A stretch of 64,000 nt of DNA, taken from assembly GCA_025462885.1 (NCBI GenBank), contig JAOAPN010000009.1, positions 62,001 to 126,000 of the forward strand, in the 5' to 3' direction. The position numbers and the translations under genes are program-made. The DNA comes from Acidobacteriaceae bacterium. GTDB taxonomy: Bacteria > Acidobacteriota > Terriglobia > Terriglobales > Acidobacteriaceae. Of the stretch, positions 48,065 through 56,659 are shown piece by piece. The first letter of the stretch is position 1. Every line of letters starts with the position of its first letter. The notes under the pieces are model-generated. The model was not told the DNA's origin. It saw nothing but the letters and a program-made list of their open reading frames with translations, and made no database searches.

Positions 48065-48250
48065 TTAGCTTGCTTCCTTGACCGCAAGAACCTCGCGGCC
48101 CTTGTACGTCCCGCACTTCTTGCATACACGATGCGGCAGCTTGCGCTCGTGGCAGTTCGGGCACTCGGAGAGGCCGGTGGGGGTCAGGAAGTCGTGGCTG
48201 CGGCGCTTGGCAGTCCGTTGTTTGGAATGGCGCCGTTTTGGATTAGGCAT
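48065..48250 (-). CDS. rpmF: 50S ribosomal protein L32
   Basis: A 61-residue protein MPNPKRRHSKQRTAKRR with a four-Cys zinc-binding pattern (CPNCHERK and CKKCGTYKG), typical of the C+ form of L32. Located 42 bp before plsX and 70 bp after yceD. Confidence 0.97.
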   Translation of the reverse strand: MPNPKRRHSKQRTAKRRSHDFLTPTGLSECPNCHERKLPHRVCKKCGTYKGREVLAVKEAS

Positions 48251-48320
48251 TGCAGTGTCCCTTTCAAATCTTCAAAAATCTATCGCTTCACAGCGAGTCC
48301 GTTCCTGTACCAGCCAGCCT

Positions 48321-48872
48321 TTATTGCGCCAGCTTATCGGCCAGACCAGCAAGCGCATTCCATCGCGGATCGGCCGCAGCCTCATCGCAATTGCACTTTC
48401 CTACATTCAGATTCTGGCCGCAGCGCGGGCACAAACCTTTGCAGTCCGGCTTACAGAGAGTGCGATTCGGCAGGGAAAGCAACACCTGCTCACGCACTAC
48501 ATCCTCAAGCAAAAGCCCGCTCTCTCCATAATACCCTATTTCGGTCTCATCCTCGGTAATGGATCGCTCTCCCGACTCCGCGTCCGCGCTCTCCGGCCGG
48601 AACAGCAGGTCGAACCGGCCTACCACCGGCACCGAAACCGGGTCTACGCAACGCGCACACAGCACCTCGAACTCGCCCGTATAGTCGGCGCGGATCCGTA
48701 TATCGTCCACGTGGTCGTGCGATCCGCGATGCTCCACCACCAGATCCGCCTGTCCCTTCACGGGCAGAGGCCCTACCTGCCGCAGGTCCGCGGCAAACTC
48801 CAGTACCCCCGGCGCAATCGCCTCATCAAACAACAGGGGCTCATCAACAAGTTGGATCGGTGTAATCAGCAC
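48321..48872 (-). CDS. yceD: YceD/DUF177 family protein
   Basis: A 183-residue protein of the family usually cotranscribed with rpmF. The central segment EVLCARCVDPVSVPV and the C-terminal CKPDCKGLCPRCGQNLN with four Cys are characteristic, as is the acidic ITEDETEIGYYGE stretch. In other species it takes part in 23S rRNA processing or L32 expression. Start by ATG at 48872. Confidence 0.92.
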   Translation of the reverse strand: MLITPIQLVDEPLLFDEAIAPGVLEFAADLRQVGPLPVKGQADLVVEHRGSHDHVDDIRIRADYTGEFEVLCARCVDPVSVPVVGRFDLLFRPESADAESGERSITEDETEIGYYGESGLLLEDVVREQVLLSLPNRTLCKPDCKGLCPRCGQNLNVGKCNCDEAAADPRWNALAGLADKLAQ

Positions 48873-48934
48873 TCTCTTAGCCTATGGAGCCGCGACCCGC
48901 AGGTCAAATGCCCGGACGCTCCGGCGACCATGCA

Positions 48935-49333
48935 TCAAGCGCGTTTAAGCTGGGCCACTGGGTGGCGAATCTCTTCCACCCGGTGCTTTGGCAGAGTCTC
49001 CAGCAGCGCCATGGCCGCCAGCGTAATCGAGGAGGGGGCTGCGGCAAGCGCAGCTTGAAGTCGACCTGCTCCCGGCTTCTTCTCTGCCGCGTCCATGCGA
49101 ACCTGCAATACCTTCGCGCCCGGCCAGTGGATTTGGGTCCAGTTGAAGACCGCCTCTCCATCTCCGGTTGGCAACGAGTGACACAAAACCACCAGATCGA
49201 AGCGCTCGCGCTTCAGGTCCCGCATCATCTCCATCGGGTTGCAACATACGATGCTCGCGCCCGTGCTCGAAAGAATAGCGGCCCGGTTCGCTAACAAGCG
49301 AAAGTCCGAGCCTATGAGAAGGATTTTAGGCAT
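48935..49333 (-). CDS. Receiver-like protein lacking the phosphoacceptor aspartate
   Basis: A 132-residue protein with a CheY-like alternating pattern (KILLIGSDFRLLANRAAILSS; FDLVVLCHSLPTGDG). Where a phosphorylatable Asp is expected (LVVLD-x-x-x-P), CHSLP stands, so it is probably a pseudo-receiver. No Lys is seen at the fifth strand. The last 50 residues are an Ala-rich helix and a basic tail. It lies upstream of yceD on the same strand (62 bp gap) and is divergent from the HipA-like gene. No histidine kinase is adjacent. Confidence 0.65.
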   Translation of the reverse strand: MPKILLIGSDFRLLANRAAILSSTGASIVCCNPMEMMRDLKRERFDLVVLCHSLPTGDGEAVFNWTQIHWPGAKVLQVRMDAAEKKPGAGRLQAALAAAPSSITLAAMALLETLPKHRVEEIRHPVAQLKRA

Positions 49334-49499
49334 ATCAACTCCTGGGTTGGCTCTGGAGGGCGGTCAAACCGTGCGCGGCCTAAAAAGCCAGTGCCACACG
49401 ATAGAAAATTTTCAGGCAGGAGTCTGTCGGTTACCCGACATTAATTCCAGTCGATCAGTAAGATGTCTCGTAGGTTTGATCCTTTTTGCTCTCAATCCG

Positions 49500-50357
49500 A
49501 TGCCCGCTACACTAAGGGAATTCAGAATTAGAGAAATCCGGAATCCATTGATCCGTACAGTTCGCGCGACACAATACATCACGGCCCTCCGCGAAGGCGG
49601 ATCGCTCCCTGCGATCGTCGCCGCGGACGATCTCGGTCTCTATGTCCTCAAGTTTCGCGGCGCCGGTCAGGGGCCACTCGCACTTGTGGCTGAACTCGTC
49701 GCAGGAGAGATCGGTCGCCGACTCGGCCTCAAGGTCCCGGAACTCGTCTTCGTCGAGATAGGCGCCGCCTTCGGACGCAACGAGCCCGACCAGGAGATTC
49801 GCGACCTCATCCGCCGCAGTGTCGGCCTCAACCTGGCTTTGGATTACCTGCCCGGCTCCACCATGTTCGATCCCGCCGCCGGCGACACGACCGATCCCGG
49901 CATCGCCTCACTCGCCGTCTGGTTCGACGCCTTCGTCAGCAACGTCGATCGCACGCCCCGCAACGCCAACCTGCTCAACTGGCACCGCCAGCTCTACTTC
50001 ATCGATCACGGCGCGGCCCTCTACTGGCAGCACGATTGGCCGAACGCTACAAGTAAAGCCGAATCGCCCTTTCCCGAAGCCCGCCACCACATCCTTCTGC
50101 CCTGGGCCTCGGATCTGGCAGCGGCGGACGCCACGGCACGGCAGCGTCTCAACCAGGCCGTCTTCACCGAGATTCTCGATCTGGTTCCCGACGCATGGCT
50201 AGCGCCGCACCCGTCGCTCGAAGCCTCCGAATCTGAAGACCGGACTGGTCAAGCCGTCAGCCGCCGCGCCGCCTACGTCGACATCCTCATCCGCCGTCTC
50301 AACGCATCCCCCCGCTTCGTTCAGGAGGCCGCTCGTGCCCACGCCGAACTCGTTTGA
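49500..50357 (+). CDS. HipA-like kinase (HipA_2 type)
   Basis: About 285 residues from ATG 49500, with no good ribosome-binding site; a TTG near 49547 could serve. It lacks the HipA N1 domain and starts near the kinase core: VAADDLGLYVLKFRGAGQGP, VAELVAGEIGRRLGLKVPELV. The likely catalytic motif SNVDRTPRNANLL (Asp and Asn) and the metal-binding IDHGAAL (DFG-like) are intact. No HipB-type antitoxin is nearby. The gene overlaps a DUF3037 gene by 23 nt, a known pairing for this kinase type. Confidence 0.75.
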   Translation: MPATLREFRIREIRNPLIRTVRATQYITALREGGSLPAIVAADDLGLYVLKFRGAGQGPLALVAELVAGEIGRRLGLKVPELVFVEIGAAFGRNEPDQEIRDLIRRSVGLNLALDYLPGSTMFDPAAGDTTDPGIASLAVWFDAFVSNVDRTPRNANLLNWHRQLYFIDHGAALYWQHDWPNATSKAESPFPEARHHILLPWASDLAAADATARQRLNQAVFTEILDLVPDAWLAPHPSLEASESEDRTGQAVSRRAAYVDILIRRLNASPRFVQEAARAHAELV

Positions 50358-50721
50358 CTACGCCATCGTCCGCGTCGTCCCGCGCGTGGAACGTGCGGAG
50401 TTCATCAACGCCGGCATCATCGTCTTCTGCCTCCAGCAGCGCTTCCTCGAAGCCCGCGTGCAGGTCGACGAGGCTCGCCTCCGCGCCCTCTGGCCCCAGA
50501 TCGACCTCGATCTTGTCCGCCAGCACCTCGAAGCCATCCCCCGCATCGCTGCCGGTGACCCCACCGCCGGCCCTATCGCCCGCCTCAGCCAACGCGAGCG
50601 CTTCCACTGGCTTGTCTCCCCCCGCAGCACCATCATCCAGGTCTCCCCCGTCCACAGCGGCCTCTGCGAAACCCCCGGCGATCTCGTCGCCCAACTCTCC
50701 CAGCGTCTCCTCGACCTTTAA
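50335..50721 (+). CDS. DUF3037 protein
   Basis: A 128-residue protein with GTG start overlapping the kinase-like gene by 23 nt. Features fit DUF3037: FDYAIVRVVPRVERAEFINAGIIVFC, QVDEARLRALWP, GPIARLSQRERFHWLVSPRST and IQVSPVHSGL. Translational coupling suggests it works with the kinase, possibly as partner or antidote, but its function is unknown. Confidence 0.82.
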   Translation: MPTPNSFDYAIVRVVPRVERAEFINAGIIVFCLQQRFLEARVQVDEARLRALWPQIDLDLVRQHLEAIPRIAAGDPTAGPIARLSQRERFHWLVSPRSTIIQVSPVHSGLCETPGDLVAQLSQRLLDL

Positions 50722-50734
50722 TATCAAACCCCGA

Positions 50735-50772
50735 ACGCTCGAACCCCGCTCATCCGAGCGGGGTTCGTGCGT
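50735..50772. terminator. Strong terminator between convergent DUF3037 and RcnB-like genes
   Basis: A 12-bp perfect stem (50740-50751 with 50756-50767) around atcc, extended by four more pairs (acgc/gcgt) beyond one T-T mismatch. Confidence 0.85.
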
Positions 50773-50795
50773 TACATCAGCCGATCAACCAGCCG

Positions 50796-51488
50796 TTACT
50801 GCACCAGATCGATCAGGTTCGCAATGAAGTAGGTCAGCGGGTCATACACCACCACATACCCGTCGTAATACCCCATCTGGTAGCCCGGCGGCGGCGGCGG
50901 GACCTGCCCATATAGTGCCACCGGTAAAGGAGTCATATACCCGATGTCGCCATAAGGGAAGTACCCCCCAATCGAGAACACCGGTCTCCGTGCCATGTTG
51001 ATGTACCCCAGGTTCCGCATATAGTACCGACGCAGATAGTCCCTGTTGTTCGGACGGAACTGGTAGGAAGGCCGATTTTGCGGCGGACGTCCCCACTGCG
51101 GCGGTCTTCCCGGGTTCGGTCGCCCTCCACCAGGATTCGGCCGTCCCGGTTGCGGACGCCCACCATTTCCACCACCTGGATTCGGTCTGCTACCACCCCC
51201 GCCACCGGGATTCGGACGTGGCGGCGGACCAGGCTTCTGCGAGCCCCCTCCACCTTGCCCAGGATTCGGCCTGCCCGGCTGTCCTCCTCCGCCTCCAGGA
51301 CCACCGCCGCCCGGCCTGCCGCCACCGCCAGGATTACCACCCGGCCTGCCGCCACCGCCTTGGTTTCCGCCTCCACCCGGTCCACCTTGCCCCGGTCTTG
51401 CAGAGCGGTCCTGTCCCACGGCACAAAGCGTCACCGCCAGACAGCACAACACGACCCCGCGAAATATCTTTACCAGCGAACTCTTCAT
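50796..51488 (-). CDS. Secreted Gly/Pro-rich protein with RcnB-like C-terminus
   Basis: About 230 residues from the ATG of MKSSLVKIF, with a signal peptide ending near CAVGQ. Residues ~25-135 are a Gly/Pro/Asn/Arg low-complexity linker. The C-terminal part carries SIGGYFPYGDIGYMTPLPV, PPPPGYQMGYYDGYVVVYD and a closing IANLIDLV, resembling the RcnB/YfcG-type periplasmic fold used in nickel/cobalt homeostasis. Repeats of GGGxPG type suggest variable length. Metal role is a guess from the family. Confidence 0.65.
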   Translation of the reverse strand: MKSSLVKIFRGVVLCCLAVTLCAVGQDRSARPGQGGPGGGGNQGGGGRPGGNPGGGGRPGGGGPGGGGGQPGRPNPGQGGGGSQKPGPPPRPNPGGGGGSRPNPGGGNGGRPQPGRPNPGGGRPNPGRPPQWGRPPQNRPSYQFRPNNRDYLRRYYMRNLGYINMARRPVFSIGGYFPYGDIGYMTPLPVALYGQVPPPPPGYQMGYYDGYVVVYDPLTYFIANLIDLVQ

Positions 51489-51576
51489 CGTGATCTCCCC
51501 AAAAGTTCCAGACAACCCCGCCAGCCTAAGCCCATCCATCTGAAAACACAAACAATTCCAGTGCCACAACTTGCAG

Positions 51577-52179
51577 CTACCCCCGAAACAGCCGAATCCC
51601 GGCGACTCCTACGGCCCCCGCCGCGACGCACTCGTCTGCACGCTGCCATGTCACCCCACCCAAAGCGAACACGGGCATCCCCGCCGCTGCAGCGCAGGCC
51701 ATCCGCAACTCTTCTAATCCCGCCCCTGGTAACACTTCGACTCCATTAACTGCCTTCCCGAACACCGGTCCGAATAAAACAGCATCCGCGGCCTCCTCGC
51801 GCGCTCGCCCAACCTCCGCCACCGAGTGGCAACTCATGCTCACAAACGGAATTCCCAGCCCCGCCTCCCGGAATACCTCTCGCACCTGTTTGGGCCGCAA
51901 TTCGCCTGTTGAGCCGGTCAGGTGCACCCCGTCCGCCCCTGCCGCCACCGCTACATCCACCCGTGCGTTTACCAACACCCGCGAACCCGTTCCCCGAACC
52001 GCATCGAGAATCCGCCGCGTCAGAGCGATCTGGTCGGAAGCCGCTAAGTCTTTCTCCCTCAATTGGATAAACTCGATCCCCGCCGTTCCCCATCCGGCCG
52101 TCTCTCGGACCACGGATTCCAGCCGATAATTGGGATTACCACTGTACTCGGCGCGGTGAGTGATGGCATAGCGAAGCAT
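51577..52179 (-). CDS. Thiamine-phosphate synthase/TenI-family protein
   Basis: A 200-residue TIM-barrel protein. FIQLREKDL, LVNARVDVAVAAGADGVHL, VSMSCHSVAEVGRA, ADAVLFGPVFG and FALGGVT match ThiE/TenI. Compared with ThiE the phosphate-binding IGGI-type loop is present as ALGG, while the usual N-D-x-x-x-x-A reads NARVDVA. TenI-like paralogues often miss catalytic residues, so a thiazole tautomerase or inactive role is possible. No other thi genes or TPP riboswitch are nearby. Confidence 0.78.
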   Translation of the reverse strand: MLRYAITHRAEYSGNPNYRLESVVRETAGWGTAGIEFIQLREKDLAASDQIALTRRILDAVRGTGSRVLVNARVDVAVAAGADGVHLTGSTGELRPKQVREVFREAGLGIPFVSMSCHSVAEVGRAREEAADAVLFGPVFGKAVNGVEVLPGAGLEELRMACAAAAGMPVFALGGVTWQRADECVAAGAVGVAGIRLFRG

Positions 52180-52338
52180 GGTCTCCAGTGTAGGTCTACC
52201 CCTCCGTATGTGGTACTTTCAAGGCATAAGCCGCATGTTCAAACCATCGATACTGGCAAAATCGACGCTCCGCTCACGGGTTGTTCGCTCGCCCCAAAAA
52301 CCGACCGCCATTCCCTCTGGCGCACGAGCAAAGTCTCT

Positions 52339-53736
52339 ATGAGTACTGTGTATGATCTGATCGTCATCGGATCCGGCCCCGCCGGACAGCGAGCCGCCAT
52401 CTACGGCGCAAAGCTCGGAAAAAAAGTAGCCCTGGTTGAGATGCGTGAGGTTGTTGGAGGTGCCTGCATCAACACCGGCACCATTCCCTCCAAGACCATG
52501 CGAGAGGCTGTTCTTCACCTCTCCGGCTACAACTACAAGTCCATCTACGGGATGAACTACAGGGTCAAGGAACGCATCACCATGGCGGACCTCGCCTTCC
52601 GCGTTCAGCACGTCATCAAGACCGAGATCGACGTCACCGAAGCCCAACTCTCCCGCAATAATATCGAGATGCTGGTCGGCGTAGCCTCCTTCGAAGACGC
52701 CACTCACCTGAAGGTCACCAACTCCAAGGGTTCGACCATCTATGAGGCGAAGAGCATCCTCATCGCCACCGGCACCAAGCCGGCCGCGTCGGAGAAGGTT
52801 CCGATCAACGGACGCAGCATCATCAACTCCGACCTTGTCCTTGACCTCCCGGCGCTCCCCAAGACCCTGATCGTGGTCGGCGGCGGCGTCATCGGTGTCG
52901 AGTACACCTGTATGTTTTCGGCTTTGGGCGTCCGCGTCACCCTGATCGAGCGCCGTCCCCGCCTGCTGGAATTCGCCGATCAGGAGATTGTCGAGGCCCT
53001 CAGCTACCACCTCCGCGACTCCCGCGTCACCATGCGCCTGAACGAAGAGGTGGAGTCGGTCGAAGAGATGCCCGACGGGACCGTCGTCGCCAACCTTGAA
53101 TCGAAGAAGAAGGTCCAGGGCGATGCGCTGCTGTACGCCGTCGGCCGCCAGGGCAACGTGGACGAGCTCAACCTGGGCGCAATCGGGGTGGACTCCGACT
53201 CCCGTGGCCGCATCCCGGTCGACAAGGACTTCCGCACCAAGGTTCCGAATATCTACGCCGTCGGCGATGTCATCGGCTTTCCGTCGCTGGCCTCCGTTTC
53301 GATGGAGCAGGGCCGCGTCGCCGCCGCCCGTGCCTTCGGGGACGACACCATCCTCTCCAATCCCAGCTTCTATCCCTACGGCATCTGGACTATTCCGGAG
53401 ATCAGCTTCCTCGGCAAGACGGAAGAGCAGCTCACGGAAGAGGATGTTCCCTACGAGGTCGGAGTCGCCTACTATCGCGAGATCGCCCGCGGACAGATCC
53501 GCGGAGATACGACCGGACGCCTGAAACTCATCTTCCACCGCATGACCCATGCCCTGCTCGGCGTTCACATCATCGGCGAGGGCGCCAGCGAGCTGGTACA
53601 CATCGGCCAGGCCGTCATGGCACTGGGCGGAACGCTGGATTATTTCGTAGATACGGTCTTCAACTATCCAACTCTCGCGGAATGTTATAAAGTTGCGGCT
53701 TTCAACGGGTTGAACCGGTTGAGCAAGTTCGACTGA
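52339..53736 (+). CDS. sthA: Si-specific NAD(P)+ transhydrogenase
   Basis: A 465-residue cytosolic flavoprotein. FAD-binding motif LIVIGSGPAGQRAAIYGAK, NAD-binding VVGGGVIGVEYTCM, and the Cys segment GGACINTGTIPSKTMREAV, where only one of the redox Cys of lipoamide-dehydrogenase relatives is kept, typical of SthA. The C-terminal dimer interface has HIIGEGASELVHIGQ. It equilibrates NADPH and NAD+. The ATG at 52339 gives MSTVYDLIVIG, the family's standard start. Confidence 0.93.
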   Translation: MSTVYDLIVIGSGPAGQRAAIYGAKLGKKVALVEMREVVGGACINTGTIPSKTMREAVLHLSGYNYKSIYGMNYRVKERITMADLAFRVQHVIKTEIDVTEAQLSRNNIEMLVGVASFEDATHLKVTNSKGSTIYEAKSILIATGTKPAASEKVPINGRSIINSDLVLDLPALPKTLIVVGGGVIGVEYTCMFSALGVRVTLIERRPRLLEFADQEIVEALSYHLRDSRVTMRLNEEVESVEEMPDGTVVANLESKKKVQGDALLYAVGRQGNVDELNLGAIGVDSDSRGRIPVDKDFRTKVPNIYAVGDVIGFPSLASVSMEQGRVAAARAFGDDTILSNPSFYPYGIWTIPEISFLGKTEEQLTEEDVPYEVGVAYYREIARGQIRGDTTGRLKLIFHRMTHALLGVHIIGEGASELVHIGQAVMALGGTLDYFVDTVFNYPTLAECYKVAAFNGLNRLSKFD

Positions 53737-53800
53737 AACTAAAGAAAAAGTTCTTATTTTTCTGCCAACCCGTACCAGAGCAAGCAAGGTGGAATGAAAC

Positions 53801-54733
53801 ATGGCAAAGACCATCGGCGTTACTGTTTCAGAGCGTATCCAGGCCGGCCTCGTCGTCGACCACAAGATCGTAGGTCCGCTCCATGTCTTCCCCGCAAACT
53901 ACGACCCGGACTCCGAAGATGGCGATGACGGCCTGGTTGAGCTTCCCACTGAGACTCTCGTCCACACGATCTGCGACCAGATTCTAGCCGCCGCCAACGG
54001 CGCGACCGACATCCAGGCGGTCGGCGTAGCCCTGCCCGGCCTCATCCGCACCGGAGTCGTCGAAGAGGCACCGAACCTCCCGCAGCTCAAGGGTGCGCGC
54101 ATCCAGGAATTCATCACCAATGAGCTCCGCAATCGCGGCATCCACGCTCCCGTCACCATTCTCAACGATGCCGACGGTTGCGCTGCCGGCCTGGCCTCCC
54201 TGCATGGGCGGTTGAACAGTTTCATTCGTGTCTGGACCCTTGGGATTGGTATCGGTTATGGCCGCTACCCCTTTGCCGAGGGCGTCTGGGAGGGCGGCCA
54301 CAGCGTCGTCTCGCTCGACGACAAAGAGCGCTTCTGCGGTTGCGGAGGACGCGGCCACATGGAAGGCATCATGGGTCACCGTGCCATGCGCCTTCGCTTC
54401 CTGGATATGGAGCCCGAAGAGGTCTTCGAGGCCGCCAAGATCAACCCCGCCACCGGCCACTGTGCCGACCAGCGTTGCCTGGAGTTCAAACACCTGTGGC
54501 ATAAGGCCTTGGCCGCCTCGACCGCCAGCTCGATCCACATGGCGGGAGCAGGCAAGTTTTACCTCACCGGGTTCAACGTTCGCTTCGTGGATCTGCCCAT
54601 GCTGAAGGATTATCTGCAGCAGATGGTCAAGATGAGCCCACTGCAGAGCTACTCCGTGGAGATCGTCCACGACGATGCCCAGACCCGCGTCATCGGAGCC
54701 GCAGTCAGCGCAGAACAAGCCGCCGGTCTGTAA
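53801..54733 (+). CDS. ROK-family (sugar-kinase-like) protein with altered motifs
   Basis: A 310-residue protein in the ROK fold. The usual N-terminal DxGGT phosphate loop is replaced (IGVTVSERIQAGLV). Other parts fit: VGVALPGLIRTGVV, ILNDADGCAAGLAS with the likely catalytic Asp, LGIGIGYG, WEGGHSVV with E-x-G-H, and CGCGGRGHMEG, where the third Cys of the zinc motif is His. Whether it still phosphorylates sugars is uncertain. It follows sthA by 64 bp. Confidence 0.78.
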   Translation: MAKTIGVTVSERIQAGLVVDHKIVGPLHVFPANYDPDSEDGDDGLVELPTETLVHTICDQILAAANGATDIQAVGVALPGLIRTGVVEEAPNLPQLKGARIQEFITNELRNRGIHAPVTILNDADGCAAGLASLHGRLNSFIRVWTLGIGIGYGRYPFAEGVWEGGHSVVSLDDKERFCGCGGRGHMEGIMGHRAMRLRFLDMEPEEVFEAAKINPATGHCADQRCLEFKHLWHKALAASTASSIHMAGAGKFYLTGFNVRFVDLPMLKDYLQQMVKMSPLQSYSVEIVHDDAQTRVIGAAVSAEQAAGL

Positions 54734-54796
54734 ATCCAAACGGCGGCTGCTGCTGAGTGATGCATCCAGCCTCGCAGGGTTTGTCGACGAATCAAA

Positions 54797-55603
54797 TCAG
54801 TGCTGGCAGACCGGGCAAAAATGCGTCCCTCGCCCACCTACGACGATCTTCTTGATCGGGGTCCCACAGACTTTGCAGGGCTCGCCGCCTCGTCCGTAGA
54901 CGGCATGCTCGATCTGGAAGTACCCGCTCATCCCCTCCGCGTCCACATAGTCCGATACTGAAGACCCGCCCAGCTTGATCGCCCGCGCCAGCACCTTTTG
55001 AAGTTCGACACGCAGCCGCCCCAGCTCAGCATACGTCAGCTTACCTGCCGGTCGCGTGGGCCGAATCCCGGCCCGAAACAGGCTCTCATCCGCATAGATA
55101 TTTCCCACTCCATGCAGCAGGCTCTGGTTCAGCAAAGCCGCCTTGATGGCAATCTTCCGTCCCTTGAAGAGCGCAGCAAACTCCACATCCCCGATCGTCG
55201 TAGGCTCTACCCCTGGCCCCGCATACGCCTCGCGGAGTACACTCAGCCGCCCAAACCGCCGCGGGTCCACGAACCGCACCTCCCGCCCGTCCGCCAGCGT
55301 TAGCACTGCATGCGTATGTGCCGGTTTTGGAATATCGCCCTCCGCAACCAGCAGGCGGCCTGTCATTCCCAGGTGGACCAGGAACTCGGCCTTCTGGTTC
55401 TTCTTCTGGAGAGAAACCACAATCGTCTTTCCTACCCGGCGGACGCCCTCAATCACTGATCCCGTCAGGACTGCCTCGATCTCTACCTCGGGGCTTTTGA
55501 ATGTTTGGGGCTTTCCACTCGTCCACACGGAGACGATCCGTGCGCCGCGCACCCGCGCGTTCACCCCATTTGCAATGGTTTCGACCTCTGGCAGCTCAGG
55601 CAT
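54797..55603 (-). CDS. mutM: Formamidopyrimidine-DNA glycosylase
   Basis: A 268-residue bifunctional glycosylase/AP lyase removing 8-oxoguanine. MPELPEVETI carries the catalytic Pro2 and Glu3; LVHLGMTGRLL with Lys-rich segment, QSLLHGVGNIYADESLFRAGI and a C-terminal zinc finger with Cys pairs CKVCGTP and CPVCQ are present. Complete at both ends. Confidence 0.97.
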   Translation of the reverse strand: MPELPEVETIANGVNARVRGARIVSVWTSGKPQTFKSPEVEIEAVLTGSVIEGVRRVGKTIVVSLQKKNQKAEFLVHLGMTGRLLVAEGDIPKPAHTHAVLTLADGREVRFVDPRRFGRLSVLREAYAGPGVEPTTIGDVEFAALFKGRKIAIKAALLNQSLLHGVGNIYADESLFRAGIRPTRPAGKLTYAELGRLRVELQKVLARAIKLGGSSVSDYVDAEGMSGYFQIEHAVYGRGGEPCKVCGTPIKKIVVGGRGTHFCPVCQH

Positions 55604-55711
55604 CTATTCAGCATAGATGCTCGATGCAGCCTGTCGGATCCCGTTCCAAACGACCCAACCTCACTTGTGGCAAAAAATATGCCCGGTAGACGACCGGGCT
55701 ACTCTCATCCT

Positions 55712-55812
55712 TAGGCAGTATCGACATAGAGCTTATGGAAGGTGTGCCCTTCCGCTGTCCACCGAATTCACCATGCGCGAGATGTAACGCCGGTATAGGT
55801 CGATACTGCCTA
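55712..55812. mobile_element. 101-bp inverted-repeat element related to the 46710 element
   Basis: Ends are 14-bp perfect inverted repeats (taggcagtatcgac), matching both ends of the 46710-47004 element. The inner right part (ggtgtgcccttcc ... ccgaattc ... gatgtaacgccggtat) also matches. The larger copy has an extra ~190 bp bounded by the ggaagg/gtgtgcccttcc motif. It sits in a gap after a small hairpin (55681-55699) and 16 bp from the next gene's stop. Confidence 0.8.
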
Positions 55813-55828
55813 CGTTGCAAGCCTGGGC

Positions 55829-56455
55829 CTACTGGGAGGCGTCACTCTTATCGTTCCCCAGCGTAATGTGGCTCGGAAGATCCAGCGCTACCATGCCGAA
55901 CTTGGTGCCGCCATCCTCCGGATCGATCGCCACGATGTGCTGGTGGACCTTGGACCCGGCCTTCAACTGCATCTTGCCCGAGACGTCACTGTTCGCGTCC
56001 AGATGGTTCTCCTTCTCGTTGTCGCAGCCAAGTCCTTCCGCGGTACGAGCCGGGGTTCCGACGGGTTTGTTGTTGGAGCACTGGATCACGTCGCCGTACC
56101 GGCCCAGGGCCTTGCGGTAGAACGCCGCCACCTGCTCCGGCGAATCCGTCGTGCGGTAACTGACTGCCTTTACGCGAAGCTGGAAATTGCCGAAAGACAG
56201 ATTGACGTCCGCGGCGCCGTTGTCTTTATCCTTTTTCTTGACCAGTTCAGCGCCGGGGTAGGGAGGGAGTCCGATGCCCTGCAATACGGTGTTATCGTTC
56301 GTCTTGACCGACATGCCGCCGAAGGGGGTCGCGATCTTCATGTCTTCCCCGTCGCCCTTCTTGTTCGATTCGAATCGGCAGCCCAGCATAGCCGTCAAGC
56401 TCAAGGTCGCCGTCAATACCAGAAGTGTCGCTGCCAGCGTTCGTATCGTGCTCAT
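55829..56455 (-). CDS. Lipoprotein of unknown function
   Basis: A 208-residue protein with lipobox LTAMLGC at about residues 20-26. The mature part has a short acidic/Gly stretch, IGLPPYPGAELVKKKDKDN, SYRTTDSPEQVAAFYRKALGRYGDVIQC and a C-terminal beta-rich region ending HIVAIDPEDGGTKFGMVALD. The SPEQVAAFYRKAL segment resembles domains predicting helical monomer binding in several Acidobacterial exported proteins. No function can be given. Only a repeat element and a hairpin separate it from mutM upstream of its terminator end. Confidence 0.7.
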   Translation of the reverse strand: MSTIRTLAATLLVLTATLSLTAMLGCRFESNKKGDGEDMKIATPFGGMSVKTNDNTVLQGIGLPPYPGAELVKKKDKDNGAADVNLSFGNFQLRVKAVSYRTTDSPEQVAAFYRKALGRYGDVIQCSNNKPVGTPARTAEGLGCDNEKENHLDANSDVSGKMQLKAGSKVHQHIVAIDPEDGGTKFGMVALDLPSHITLGNDKSDASQ

Positions 56456-56659
56456 CTGAATCCCCCTTGAGTTCCATCCTCAGGTTACGATACGCCGAAG
56501 GGAAGGCTGCGGTTCCACGCCGCCGGCGCCGGCCAGCCTCCTCCGCGGAGGAGGGCTCGAAGTATGCACTACAGAAGCGCTGCCAACGCAGCCATGGCTG
56601 GCCTATACTTATTGGCAAGGCGAGCCCGGGTCGATGGCGGGAAGATAGGGTCTTCTGGC

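Noticed and set aside
51540..52338. TPP riboswitch near the thiamine-phosphate-synthase-like gene
   Set aside because: No THI-box sequence was found upstream of the gene.
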